From Candidatus Uhrbacteria bacterium RIFOXYC2_FULL_47_19 (lineage in GTDB: Bacteria; Patescibacteriota; Patescibacteriia; SG8-24): a DNA stretch of 44,425 bases. Made by a program: the position numbers and the translations under genes. Where the stretch lies: contig MGFG01000034.1 of the NCBI GenBank assembly GCA_001791745.1, positions 1-44,425 of the forward strand, read 5' to 3'. How positions within the stretch are numbered: the first letter of the stretch is position 1; each line of letters begins with the position of its first letter. The notes under the pieces are model-generated. The model saw only the letters and a list, made by a program, of their open reading frames with translations, made no database searches and was not told the DNA's origin. Positions 8,158-19,400 of the stretch are shown in pieces.

Positions 8158-10971
8158 TTAGAAGAGTCTGCGTCTAGCCGCTCCAAGACGACCTCTCAGT
8201 GACCTGGCCTGACGAGCAGCAGAAATACCAGCTCCTCTAGCAGATCGTACAACAGAGCGCTTAGCCTCAGCTGCACTTTCACCAATTTCAGCCGCAACAT
8301 TCCCTAAATCAGTTTTAGCAACTTCCGCAATTCCTTCGGAAACATTTTCAATATTTTTGGCAATCGCCTTCCCAGCACGATTCACAAACTTCAAGTCAGA
8401 CAGACTAGCACTTAACGTATCTCCTCTCTTAACCTCCTCGAGGATTGCTTTGGCATTCTTTTGAGCATCTTTCAATCTAAGAGACTTGCCTGCGGATCTA
8501 TTCTGTTCTGGATCTTTAACTGCAGCAATACCTTTCAAAGCTGACACCATAGCAGCAGCCTGTGCTCGATCTCCATGCTTGGCCATAACATTCAACTCAC
8601 CTGAATCCATAAGCTGAGCTGCGGCAATAGCCACGTCATTTACTCCTCCATTACGGAGCAATAATTCCGGAGGTAGTAATTTAATTTTATCTTCTCTTTT
8701 GCCTTGAGACATCCACTTTTCAAGTCGTTCACGCCCAGCTTCGTCTCTAACGTTTCCGGTTGATGAATCCAATCCCGGTATCACCGCCTCAATGTTACCA
8801 CCAGCTGCCAGATACTTATCTTCATCTTCCTGCCCAACATTCAACAATGCCTTACGGACCTCATCGCCGATCTCCTTCGGCAGGCGTTTGATTTCCTCGG
8901 CCGAATAGGCCTGACCGACACCATGGGCCAATTCACCATCCTTGAATAGAGATGGATCCATAGCAGCAATTTTTCCCAAACCTGCTGCTTTTATTTCGGC
9001 CACATCCGCCGATCTCAAGTCCTTACCATTAACATTTTTAGAGGTAACAAAACGTGCACTTTTTTCTTTATCGGATAAATATTCAAAACTCTTATCTTCC
9101 TTCTTTATTTTTTCTTGATGTTCTTTAATTAAGTCTAAACGTTCTTTCTTTCCTCCTGTGGTGAGCATATCTGCTTCCAGGAATTTTTTACGATTGTCGT
9201 CCTTTATTCCCAATCCTTCGAGCACAGCATTAGCTTTGGTCTCACCCATGCCGTCGAACTCGTCATTCAGTAGTCCCGCTCTTATCTGCATCAGGGCCTG
9301 TGGCGTCAGTTCGTCATCACCAGCTTCCCGCAGGCCGACGGCTGACATGTTCTTGCACTTACCGTTGAACCTGCTGATCTGCTTCTTTCTTTCCTCACCC
9401 GAAGCATCCGGATCGACCATGACTCCTATGTGCTTGTTGGAGTAGTCGTCAAACGCCTTCTTCATGCTAGGATCGTGAGTCGCGGCCCCCAAACGTTCGG
9501 CCTCCTTGCGCATCTTGTGAAATTCCCTGGGGTCCTCGATCTTTGATACTTCTGAGTCAGTCGGATCCCCGGCACGCTTAAGATAAGTCAAATAAGCAGC
9601 CTTCTTTTGAGCCCGAGCTTTATTAGTAAGGGCCGGTTTACTCATTTCTCTCTTCAGTTCGGCTGGAGTCATGTAACCCGTTGCCTCGGCATCAGCTGCT
9701 GATTTTTGAGCGATGTTCTTGCGCTGCAGGGCGGCCTTGTTCCTGAAGTAGCTGCTGCCGGACAGCACTCCCAATGCGGTAAAGCCGCGTTCTTTAGCCC
9801 GATCGACTGCTCGATCCGCACCAGACACCCTATAAGCACCGCTCGAAATCCGCTTAGTTGCACCGAGAGCAAACTTACCAGCCCCCCTCAGAACCTTCTG
9901 TCCAAAACCAACCGCCCCACCACTCATGCTCTGAGCCATACTAACACCTCCCAAAAGCATACCAATGGCGATAATAAAACTTTGTAATGTCTCAGCTACG
10001 TGATTATCAGTAAAAGATGTAGCCACCGCTCCACCAAGACTCTCCCCTCTACCGGATGCCCCAGAAAAAACCTGACCGCCGGCATCATTGACGCTAATGA
10101 GCGCCAACCAAAGAAAAAAGGCCAGTAATGGTCCGACTGCTACCTGCTTATTAAACTTTTCCCACCACTGAGTATAAAAACCCTTGACCATTGAAATTGG
10201 AGCAGCACTGGCCATAAAAGCCAAAGGCGACATCACAACCAATAACCAAAGATAGACAATACGCACGACTAATACCGAAATCATGATCACTATCACACCA
10301 GTTGCGATCGTGACCAACAAAAAAGCTAACATCAATGATAGAGTCACACCCCAAAGTAAATCCTCTTGAGCATCGGGATCACTGCTAGGTTCCACTCGTA
10401 AAAGTGGTCCTAAACCAAAGGCATTAATGAAGTTACCGGCGGCCGCTTCTCTAAATCCATTAACGAAGGTCAACATGATGACTTGCGAGAAGTCGATAAT
10501 CAGCCCGCAAATAGTGCGCGAAAAGTTGATCACTACAGCCATGATCACGAGACGCGGCAAGGTACCAGAGTAATGGTAGCTAGAAAACCCAAGAATTGTA
10601 CCGAAGGCAATCAGCAACAGAGCCACAATAAAAAACATGTTGGCAATGTCGCGAGTGATAACCCAACCAGTCGCCACGGCAGTTGAATCCACGAAACCGT
10701 TATAACCAGCGACAGTGATCAACATGCCAACCAAGAGCAAAAGTAGCTGACCAACCAAACTGACTAAAACACTAAACAGCTGACCAACCATTTGAATCAC
10801 CTGACCTTGAAAGGTTGTCGCATCGACACCGCCGGGCAGTAGTAACACTCCCACCACAGCGATTATGACGACTCCCAACCAGGCATTGCGACCAAAAAAG
10901 CCGCCTCTACCCAACAAGTTTGGTGGTAGGGTGGCTGTTATCTCGGATGATTCTTGGTTAATTTCCTCCAT
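8158..10971 (-). CDS. VirB6/TrbL-like polytopic membrane protein with a long charged C-terminal domain
   Basis: Multiple TM helices in roughly the first 380 aa (e.g. IVIMISVLVVRIVYLWLLVVMSPLAFMASA, typical of VirB6/TrbL), then a ~550-aa charged soluble tail. Start set at the ATG at 10971 (MEEINQESSE); the upstream extension begins at GTG. Confidence 0.7.
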   Translation of the reverse strand: MEEINQESSEITATLPPNLLGRGGFFGRNAWLGVVIIAVVGVLLLPGGVDATTFQGQVIQMVGQLFSVLVSLVGQLLLLLVGMLITVAGYNGFVDSTAVATGWVITRDIANMFFIVALLLIAFGTILGFSSYHYSGTLPRLVIMAVVINFSRTICGLIIDFSQVIMLTFVNGFREAAAGNFINAFGLGPLLRVEPSSDPDAQEDLLWGVTLSLMLAFLLVTIATGVIVIMISVLVVRIVYLWLLVVMSPLAFMASAAPISMVKGFYTQWWEKFNKQVAVGPLLAFFLWLALISVNDAGGQVFSGASGRGESLGGAVATSFTDNHVAETLQSFIIAIGMLLGGVSMAQSMSGGAVGFGQKVLRGAGKFALGATKRISSGAYRVSGADRAVDRAKERGFTALGVLSGSSYFRNKAALQRKNIAQKSAADAEATGYMTPAELKREMSKPALTNKARAQKKAAYLTYLKRAGDPTDSEVSKIEDPREFHKMRKEAERLGAATHDPSMKKAFDDYSNKHIGVMVDPDASGEERKKQISRFNGKCKNMSAVGLREAGDDELTPQALMQIRAGLLNDEFDGMGETKANAVLEGLGIKDDNRKKFLEADMLTTGGKKERLDLIKEHQEKIKKEDKSFEYLSDKEKSARFVTSKNVNGKDLRSADVAEIKAAGLGKIAAMDPSLFKDGELAHGVGQAYSAEEIKRLPKEIGDEVRKALLNVGQEDEDKYLAAGGNIEAVIPGLDSSTGNVRDEAGRERLEKWMSQGKREDKIKLLPPELLLRNGGVNDVAIAAAQLMDSGELNVMAKHGDRAQAAAMVSALKGIAAVKDPEQNRSAGKSLRLKDAQKNAKAILEEVKRGDTLSASLSDLKFVNRAGKAIAKNIENVSEGIAEVAKTDLGNVAAEIGESAAEAKRSVVRSARGAGISAARQARSLRGRLGAARRRLF

Positions 10972-11122
10972 GTTTTTGACTTGCGGTATTGTAGACCGAA
11001 AATCGCGGACGTATCCGACAAACTTACTGCTATAAGATACCACGTTCGAACAAACGCATAAAGCGCCGAGGTATGATCTGGGGACGGAAGAGTTATTAGT
11101 GGGGAGTGTGTCGAGTTACCAA

Positions 11123-11225
11123 ATAGATCCCCACGGGCAAGCCCGTGGTACTACTCCAGCACAAGCTTCGCTTGACCCATTCAACCACGCCCAAGGGCGT
11201 GGTCTTTTGGGTTAGTTGATAAAAA
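11123..11225 (+). repeat. 103-bp multi-hairpin dispersed element, copy A
   Basis: Identical over 103 bp to 32028-32130. Contains CCACGGGC-aa-GCCCGTGG, CAAGC-ttc-GCTTG and CCACGCCC-aa-GGGCGTGG. Confidence 0.85.
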
Positions 11226-11260
11226 ACGTCCTATTTGGGGAGCAGAAGAATAAAAACTTT

Positions 11261-11383
11261 GTCGTCCCGGAACTGTGAGCGAGTGTAGCGAGTCGAACAG
11301 TATCCGGGACCCAGGAGTAAAAAAATTGGGGTTAGCTCCTGGATCCCGGATAGACCTCGCTCCGCTCGGCCTTCCGGGATGAC
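11261..11383. repeat. Complex nested palindromic repeat (REP/BIME-like), copy 1, with decayed half-units to about 11530
   Basis: gtcgtcccggaactgtgagcgag...cagtatccgggacccaggag - A-rich loop - ctcctggatcccggatagacctcgctccgctcggccttccgggatgac. Each arm is itself a hairpin. Followed by ...ccgggatgacatatta... half-units. Confidence 0.85.
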
Positions 11384-11601
11384 AGCTGGAAAGACTCGCA
11401 ATTTCCGGGATGACATATTAGGAAGGTTCGCAATTTCCGGGATGACATATTAAAAAGGCTTGAGGTTTCAAGATGACAAATAAAAAGTAAGGATGACAAA
11501 TTAAGAAAGGTTGCGGTTTCGAGATGATAAAAAATATTTTATTGCTCTAATGAGAGAGTTGCAGGAAAGGTCAAAAGAAGTGAGATCCCAATGATTGCGA
11601 A

Positions 11602-11639
11602 CAAAAAAGAGGGGCGATGGCATAAGGCCACACCCCCCC
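11602..11639 (-). terminator. Rho-independent terminator downstream of the TSP3 lipoprotein gene
   Basis: Minus strand: GGGGTGTGGC-cttat-GCCATCGCCCC then TCTTTTTT. Confidence 0.7.
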
Positions 11640-11704
11640 AAGAGAACCGCCGGATCTCTGCAGATCCGGCCTACCGCAGCACTTCCCGATCACTCTTCAT
11701 CGAG

Positions 11705-12589
11705 TTAGCGCTGATTGCCGTCTGGCTCGATGGTGCCAAACTCAACACTTAAGGCTAGTCTACACTCCCCATCTCTGCAGTATATGTAGGCTCGATCATC
11801 AGGACACATATCCTCTAAAACATCCTGAGATCCGTACCCCTGAGGAGAGTAGTCTGCTATGTAAACTGCTTCGGCACAATTTTCACCTGTTGAGACAGAA
11901 CAGTCTGCGGCTCTATAAACAATTGGACCTACTCCACTAAGTAGAGCGGCATCCAACTCTAGCCAACCATCACTGTCCGCGTCAACCGCAAGCGCGGTGA
12001 CAGGTCCTTCCCACGTGAGTACTGTCCCACATACTTCAGCACAGTGAGCTCCGCTGATGTAACGGCTGTTAAAAAACAGCCGAGCTAGAGTATAGCGATG
12101 TCCATCAGCTTCCTCTGTTCCTAGTACCTCCACCCGTAGCGGACCCGAAGTACAACCAGGATCGTCGTCGCAAGCATCGCCCAGGCCATCGCCGTCAGCG
12201 TCTCCCTGGTCACGGTTAGAGAGGGAAGGACAATTGTCCTCGTCGTCATTAACACCGTCGCCATCACGGTCGTCTTCGCAGGCGTCTCCGACGTGGTTTC
12301 GATTGAGGTCCTTCTGGTCAGGGTTGGCCAGATTTGGACAGTTGTCTTCATCGTTGAAAACATGATCCCCATCAATGTCTCCGTCGCAGACATCTCCAAA
12401 GTCGTCACTGTCCAGATCTTCCTGTCCGGGATTGGCCAACTCTGGACAGTTGTCTTCATTGTTCGGGACACAATCGCCGTCCCAATCGCTATTTATATTC
12501 AGCTCGCAACGATTAGGATTGTTGTCGTCACAGGCCGGAGCCGTCACCAGTGCCGCCAGTAAGATGGCGGCCAAGATATACCATTTCAT
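11705..12589 (-). CDS. Secreted protein or lipoprotein with thrombospondin type-3 calcium-binding repeats
   Basis: Signal peptide ending APACDD, then repeated DxDxDGxxxxxDNCPxxxNPxQxDxxxDxxGDxCD motifs. AGGAGG 5-6 nt before the ATG. Confidence 0.85.
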   Translation of the reverse strand: MKWYILAAILLAALVTAPACDDNNPNRCELNINSDWDGDCVPNNEDNCPELANPGQEDLDSDDFGDVCDGDIDGDHVFNDEDNCPNLANPDQKDLNRNHVGDACEDDRDGDGVNDDEDNCPSLSNRDQGDADGDGLGDACDDDPGCTSGPLRVEVLGTEEADGHRYTLARLFFNSRYISGAHCAEVCGTVLTWEGPVTALAVDADSDGWLELDAALLSGVGPIVYRAADCSVSTGENCAEAVYIADYSPQGYGSQDVLEDMCPDDRAYIYCRDGECRLALSVEFGTIEPDGNQR

Positions 12590-12939
12590 CTTGTCCTCCT
12601 CGAGCCGCGCACCTTTACATGCGGCCCTTGTTTGTCTCTTCTTGGCCTCTAACCCAGCCGTGGGCCCGCACTAACACCGCGGGGAGTGTGACTCCGAGTT
12701 TGCTCCACCTTAGAAAGGTGGAAACGGGTCCAAAGTCGTTCGACCCTATTTTTCTGATATTTCGTCGCCAGGCTCTTTCTGACCTGGTTTGGTTGTCAAA
12801 GACCTTATTCTAAGGCCAAAAACGGCCATCTGACATAATCCGTATCATAAACAAGTGTTTTTGGCAAGGGTTGAAGCTTAAATGAGGGCTATTGTTTTCA
12901 AGATGTGGTGACGGTGATTCCTTTTATTTAATCGAATTC

Positions 12940-13420
12940 TGGATCCCGAGTCTCGGCCCGGGATGACATATTAAAGCACTGTCGTCCCGGAACTGTGAGC
13001 GAGCGTAGCGAGTCGAACAGTATCCGGGACCCAGAGGCAAAAAAGATTGGGGTTAGCTCCTGGATCCCGGATAGACCTCGCTCCGCTCGGCCTTCCGGGA
13101 TGACATATTAAAAAGGCTTGAGGTTTCAAGATGACAAATAAAAAGTAAGGATGACAAAATAAAACACTGTCGTCCCGGAACTGTGAGCGAGTATAGCGAG
13201 TCGAACAGTATCCGGGACCCAGAGGCAAGAAAGATCGGGATTGGTTTCTGGATCCCGGATAGACCTCGCTCCGCTCGGCCTTCCGGGATGACAGCTGGAA
13301 AGACTCACAATTTCCGGGATGACAAACTAGAGAGGATGTCAGATAAAAAGGCTCGCAATTTCCGGGATGACAAAATAAAAAGTAAGGATGACAAATTAAA
13401 TGAGAGTCCGAGATGACAAA
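12940..13420. repeat. Palindromic repeat array with two full ~124-bp units (12981-13104, 13169-13292) plus half-units
   Basis: Two near-identical nested palindromes of the same family as 11261-11383, with short units such as tggatcccgagtctcggcccgggatgac and decayed gatgacaaataaaaagtaa pieces. Confidence 0.85.
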
Positions 13421-13461
13421 AAATCGTCAGGTGTTTGTTTGGAAAACAGCCTGACGATTTT
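13420..13461 (-). terminator. Terminator downstream of the giant Cys-rich gene
   Basis: Perfect 12-bp stem AAAATCGTCAGG / CCTGACGATTTT just past the stop at 13479, with a T-run on the minus strand. Confidence 0.7.
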
Positions 13462-13478
13462 AGATTGATTTACTAATC

Positions 13479-16400
13479 CTAACGGCAAGTACCAGGACAA
13501 ACCTTGATCACACCTTGATAGGTAGTATATGGAGCAAAATCGTTTGGTAAAATAGGATAATTTTTTCGATTGGCGCTAGACATGATCTCGCATTCGTTTA
13601 CAGTGTCACGTTCCAACGTTTCTGACAGGTAATTTTCAGTTGCTGAATTGAAACAAAGATTACCATCTAGACGAGCCCTGTAGCGTTCTAACTCTTCTAG
13701 GACACCTACTCCGTTATTCGGACAGTTGCCGTTACAAACACCCCAGTTATCCAAAACCTGCACCCGTGGTTTAAAGAGACAACAACCAGAAGACTCTTCT
13801 CGACAAGGGTACATTCTACCTGCAGCCATCCAACTACAACTCGGTAAGGACGCTGCAATAGCCTCAGTACAGACGTAAGTTTTCCTGAAACTCATGTAGT
13901 TGGAGTCACAAGCATCGGCATTGAGACCCCAATCAGTGTTATCGCTACCGCAAATCTGTTGATTGAGTGCATTTAAGCCACGTCGGTTCTTGAAGGCTCC
14001 GTCCAATCGGAACGATTCCAAACCGTCGCCGTAGTCAATGATGTGACGACGGATCGGCATATGATTACTGTCCGCATAAGCGTAGTAAGCTAGCTCAACG
14101 TTAGTGGCGTAACCTCCTTCGTAGCAGACATCGCGCTGGTGTCCATCAACTGTCAGACCCTCAACCCCACTAAACTCCGGACAGGAACGGCCGTCGTTGG
14201 TGCAGTTTTCTGAAGTAGTATCGACCGGCACGACTCGCGGAGCTTGATGGTCAGCAATGACTTGGACGCGATAATCTGAAAACAAAAAGCCCCTACCAAA
14301 ATCCCGTCCAACTTCTGCTTGCAACTGATAGGTCGAAAGTTCTTTTACCCATTTGTATTCACCAAAAACACGCGCAAACAAGTTAACAATTCGATATTGT
14401 CCTCTTCCAATCTCCCCCATTCGTGTAGATTCATTCAATGAATCCGGAACTTTACAAGTGCCCCCGCAAGACATGGCCAATCCAGCGGCAATATCCCGAC
14501 CAAACAACGGATCTGACATCTGATAATCGAAAGTCCCTGCCTCGTCATCATGTGTCAAGAGCGTGAAGGGACTACCACCATCTTCACTTATCACAGGAAT
14601 AGGTCGAGAAAACGTATCAGTCCCGGGCGAAAACTGCGGTGCGACCGCACCCAAAGGTGAATGATCCAACCCTGCTTCTGACAAACCACGCAAGGCAGGT
14701 CCAATCCAGTAATAACTCTGCAGTCCCCCGAAAATGTTACTCCATCTGAACTCATCAACATCGACCACTACAGGTTGAACACTCTTTAAATCATACAACC
14801 GATCAGTCCAGGCAACGTTCGGTGGATAGGCATTCTGCTCATTCACCAAGTTCAAAACTGAACAATTCTCCCGTTTATAACCTGTCACTTGTTTAACCGG
14901 AACATAGTGATGAACTTTTATTTTATGATCACCTCCACCTTTTGCGCACAGAACAGTTTCGACTTGCAAAAGACCACGTTCATTATCGAAGAACCTCGCA
15001 GCTAGACAATTATCCCTTCCGAGACTATACCCACCATCTTTACAAGGAGAATCATTTCTTTCCTCCTCAGGTGTTTCTAACCAATCCAAACAATCTAATG
15101 TTCCATTTTTTGCTTGATTCTTAATATAAGTTTTTCCATCTACAACAAACGTCTCCAGATCCTCCGACCTCATGTGATTATCATTTCGATTCCAGTGAAG
15201 AGCTATACCCCAATTATCAGCTTCAGAAGCTAGTACGGTACCTCTTTCAAAGGTAAAGGCAAACCCGGCATAATCATCAATTGAGTATGTTGATTCTGAA
15301 GGAATTAGGTAAGTGTAGAAACGTGTATTGCAGTCCGCTATTCGGTCACGTCCTCCACACGACTCCCCAATAGTAGACGACTCCTCAGAAACAGCATCAA
15401 GATCCCTAGGATCAGCATCCTCGAAATGAAACCAATGTCCAAAATCTTCTTCATCTTCCATTCTATGTTCATTATCAGGTAACTCAATTGCGTAGCTTTC
15501 TCTGTGAATACTTTCTAAGTATTTCACACAAGACGACCCATCTTCACATTCGGCATTTAAAGTACATATCTCACTGGGGTTATTAGAACAAACCCCCACT
15601 GCGTTTGCATTCCCCTCCGCCTCAGCGCAGTACATTAAATTCGGCACTGGAGATTCGAAGCCGGCTTCGGGGTTGTAGCTGTAGGAATCGAAAAGTCCGG
15701 GAATCATGTCCAAAGGCAACCACAAATTGCAGCCTAGTTTGTCGTCACTGCCAAAGAGCGGTCTCGACTGACTTCGGTCCACACAAAAACCCGGCCAACC
15801 CATAGCCAAAGTATAGGAACTTACCGCCAAACATGACCCACCTTCGCTAGCTGGTCCGCACTGATCAACAGCACCCGGCACACAACTACGACCGTTGTAT
15901 GGTCCATTCACACAAACTCCCGGCGCTGGCGAACCGGTCGCAAAGTCACCAACTGCACCTCGACTCGGCGGCGTCCGATACCTGATTGATCGATCTGGTG
16001 ACTGAAACCTAACAATACTACTACCCGAACCATAGCCCACCCGAGCATAGGAACACTCACAACTATTCCCTTCGTAACAAACATTTGCCCCACGGAATTG
16101 AGCTTGCTTCTGAACCGGATTTCCGTTGGCATCGTAGCCCTGTGTAGCCCCGGAATCCTTGAGCGACTTAACCTGCTCATCTTCGATGTTCAACACATCT
16201 TGCGGATAAGGTGAGTCTGCCTCCGGATAAGCACGGCAAGACGGAGCGTTCTCCCAATCATCGGCCCGAAGCGGTCCACCGCGGTAATCGTAGACACAAC
16301 CATTCTGAATACAACTACCATGCGGCACTGGACAACCAACTCCAATACAGGCTGGGGTATAGCCGTCTGATGGACAACCGTCTGTTCCAGCGGCATTCAC

Positions 16401-19400
16401 TTGATCCTGGGTACAGCTTATAGCACAAGCACCATTACCCTCAGCAACAGCTTCAGCCAAATCGTCATAGCAATTTAAATCTTGATAACAGCTCTCTCCT
16501 ATATGATCACCCTTGCGGCAAAGATTTAGTCGGATGCCGAAACGGGCCGTATCGAACTCGGACAAAGAGCATTGGCCGACATTCCCACCACTGGCACAGT
16601 GTTCATCATGATTGCAGGACTGACCAACAAAGTCGCCGCTTACGCAAATACCAGCTAACGGAGCGCTACAACTAACCTCACTAGGATCACAATCTGCATC
16701 TCCTGAACTGCAAGCATCTCTGCACTGATCAGTACTCCGACAATTAACAATCGAACCATTAGTTCCCCTAACCTCTACATCTACACCGTTCTCCAAACAC
16801 TGACCCACGGTTATCTTGTAGGCCTTCAAGAACTGCGGCGGATAACGATCGATGATGCTATAACCTGAATACTCCAAACCACGCCAGGATGTATCGCGAC
16901 TAGCGTAATCCTCAACAGTTAGAATCTTCTTCGGTACTTCCTTAAAGTCGGTACAGACGTAATTGTCCCCTATTCGCATGTTGTTCTGACAGGTACTAAC
17001 ACCGGCGCAACGACTGGTCCAACGGCCCTTAACCGCATCGTAGACCGGCAACGAATACTGATCACATTCCAACCATTCAGCACACTCACGATCCTGCCGG
17101 ACTTTCATGATGGTATTAGTATCGTTGTTGGCCAAAGGTGTCCCAGTTACGGCCTGACAAGACTCACCTAAACCGACGTTACAGTCGCTATTCTCTAAGC
17201 AGCCGTTACCCCAAACTTCGTAGCCGCCGCAAGTTGCAGGAGGATCGCAATCGTCATTCGAAGAGCAGGCGTCAGTCGAGCCAGAACAAAAACCAGACAA
17301 CCTATAGCAACGATTAGCACAAAGTCCACTAGTTGATCCGCCAGACTGGCAATTAATCGGAGAGACTGGTCCACCACCTGCCTCGCGTTCACTGCGGAAA
17401 TAGGTTGCAGCCGAAGAATAATCGGTCTTAGACTTGCTAGTCTGATTAAGCAAAACACAACCGCGACTCAAGCTAACCTGTCCGCTGCAACTGGCTCGAT
17501 CCAATTTGTTGTTATCCAAATAATAGTAAGCACGCGACGAACCGTTAGGTAGTGGATCGTTCGGATCAACAAACTCCTCGCAACGATCATATTCCGCCGC
17601 ACAGGCACCAACCCAACCGGCATAGGCTTCGTCACGATTACGATAGATGCCAAAAGTTGCACCTTCAACTAGCAAATCGTCGTAACAGGGAAAGACACTA
17701 CCTGAGGTCGACTTGCGGAACCAGCCACTAGTCACCCGATCACCATACTGAATATTAGTCTTGAACTCACAAATCTGATTTCCTGGATGTTTCAAATAGA
17801 ACGCTCCATCTGTAGCCTTGAACGCCTGACAGCCAACCGCATCGGCCTGACAAAGTGTCTGATCGTACTTGGATGGGTTGTCCTTAAACACAGTCGCCTT
17901 CCAGCCCGAGATCACACCATCGTCAAGCGGTACATAACAAGATTTTCGACCATTTGGTACTAGACAGTCCATAGTATCTTCATCAGATCCACTAGGACAG
18001 TAACAACCGTCACCATCGGCGCAGGTAACCACCTCACCGTCCGCATCAAGCAAAGAACACTGCTGCTCGAAATCAATCGTCGGCGCGCCTAAATTGCGAC
18101 AACCAACAGCTGTGTTAGCACAAGCGTCCTTGGCCCTGACTACCAAATGCACACGTTCATCGCCTGGCAAAGTGAAACGATCTGGATAATCGACCTCATC
18201 ACCGGACACCTCAATACCATCTAACACAAACCGACATTCGGTCTCACCGGCCGGCACACGACAAACATCTTTCAGCACCTTAGGATGTAAACCTTCAATG
18301 TCGATCGGGTTGGGAGCTTCGTAACTACAAGGACAGTTAGGAGAAGTCCCACAAGTATCTGGTAACCGACAGACTGCACCATAGGTCTGTGGTCCAAAGG
18401 TATTCAGTGTATTTTGAGTGTCAGAATAAGCAGAACAACCAACCGAAACATCACGACAAAGGTTGCTGATTGACCTCAGATGAACAATCGACTGTTGGCT
18501 GGTGCGATATTCACGGCAGCCAAGCATTTCGAGTGGAGAATAGACGCCGTCATAGGTGCGATTACACGAATCCGGCGTCCTCCAGGAATCCCTGACCACA
18601 CTGATATTGTCACGAACGCGAGTAAAGATCACATTATCTAGATAAACGTCCGGTGCTCCGCCTCCGCCCAAATTCGATAACCGCAAAGCCTCTTCACTGC
18701 CAGGCACGAAGGCAAAATTAGGTAATCTGATCGGACCGATCTCATACCGTCGCCAGTCATTCGTGATCTCCACATCATTATCCCCTTCGACAACTAGCTC
18801 CGCTGTCTCAACCGGACTAATCTCGCAACTGCTCTCGCCAGAAGCGATCAGACATGAGTGTCCGAAACTATCGTTACAACGACAACCAACAACTTCGGCC
18901 GAACAAATCTCTGCCTCCCCGTCATCGTCATCATTAGAACAGCTGCCGCTCGTAACCTGAACCATAGAGGCAGTCACTGATCCATTACCTCGTGCCCAGA
19001 AGGACACCGAAAACAAATTCCCAGATGAAACCGAACCACCGACCTTACGAACAGCCGAACCACCCCGCAGTCGTAGTGAATGACCACCAACTACGATCGA
19101 TTCAGACGACTGTTCAAAGCCGATTGCACCAAATGAACTCCAACGTTCGGTAATCTCTGATTCGAAATCATCGACAAAAATGGTCTGTACATTAGTAGCT
19201 GCATTGCCACGATAAGATCGACAACCAGCGACTTCGGCCGAACAAGTCCAACTCCAGTCGGACGAAACACGATAGATACATTCACCGCGAGCATCATCGT
19301 ATTCGCCATTCCACTTTAAACAATCCAATCTAGTGCGTCCTGCCAAACGATAACGACTACAATCAGCTGCAGCAATAATAGTCGTCGAGAAACGTCGGTA

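Noticed and set aside
12971-13308. Minus-strand ORFs encoding CHPGRPSGARSIRDP-type peptides (also 11231-11416, 32205-32387, 32359-32778)
   Set aside because: Translations of the palindromic repeat arrays; the same peptides recur in several frames, with no gene signals.
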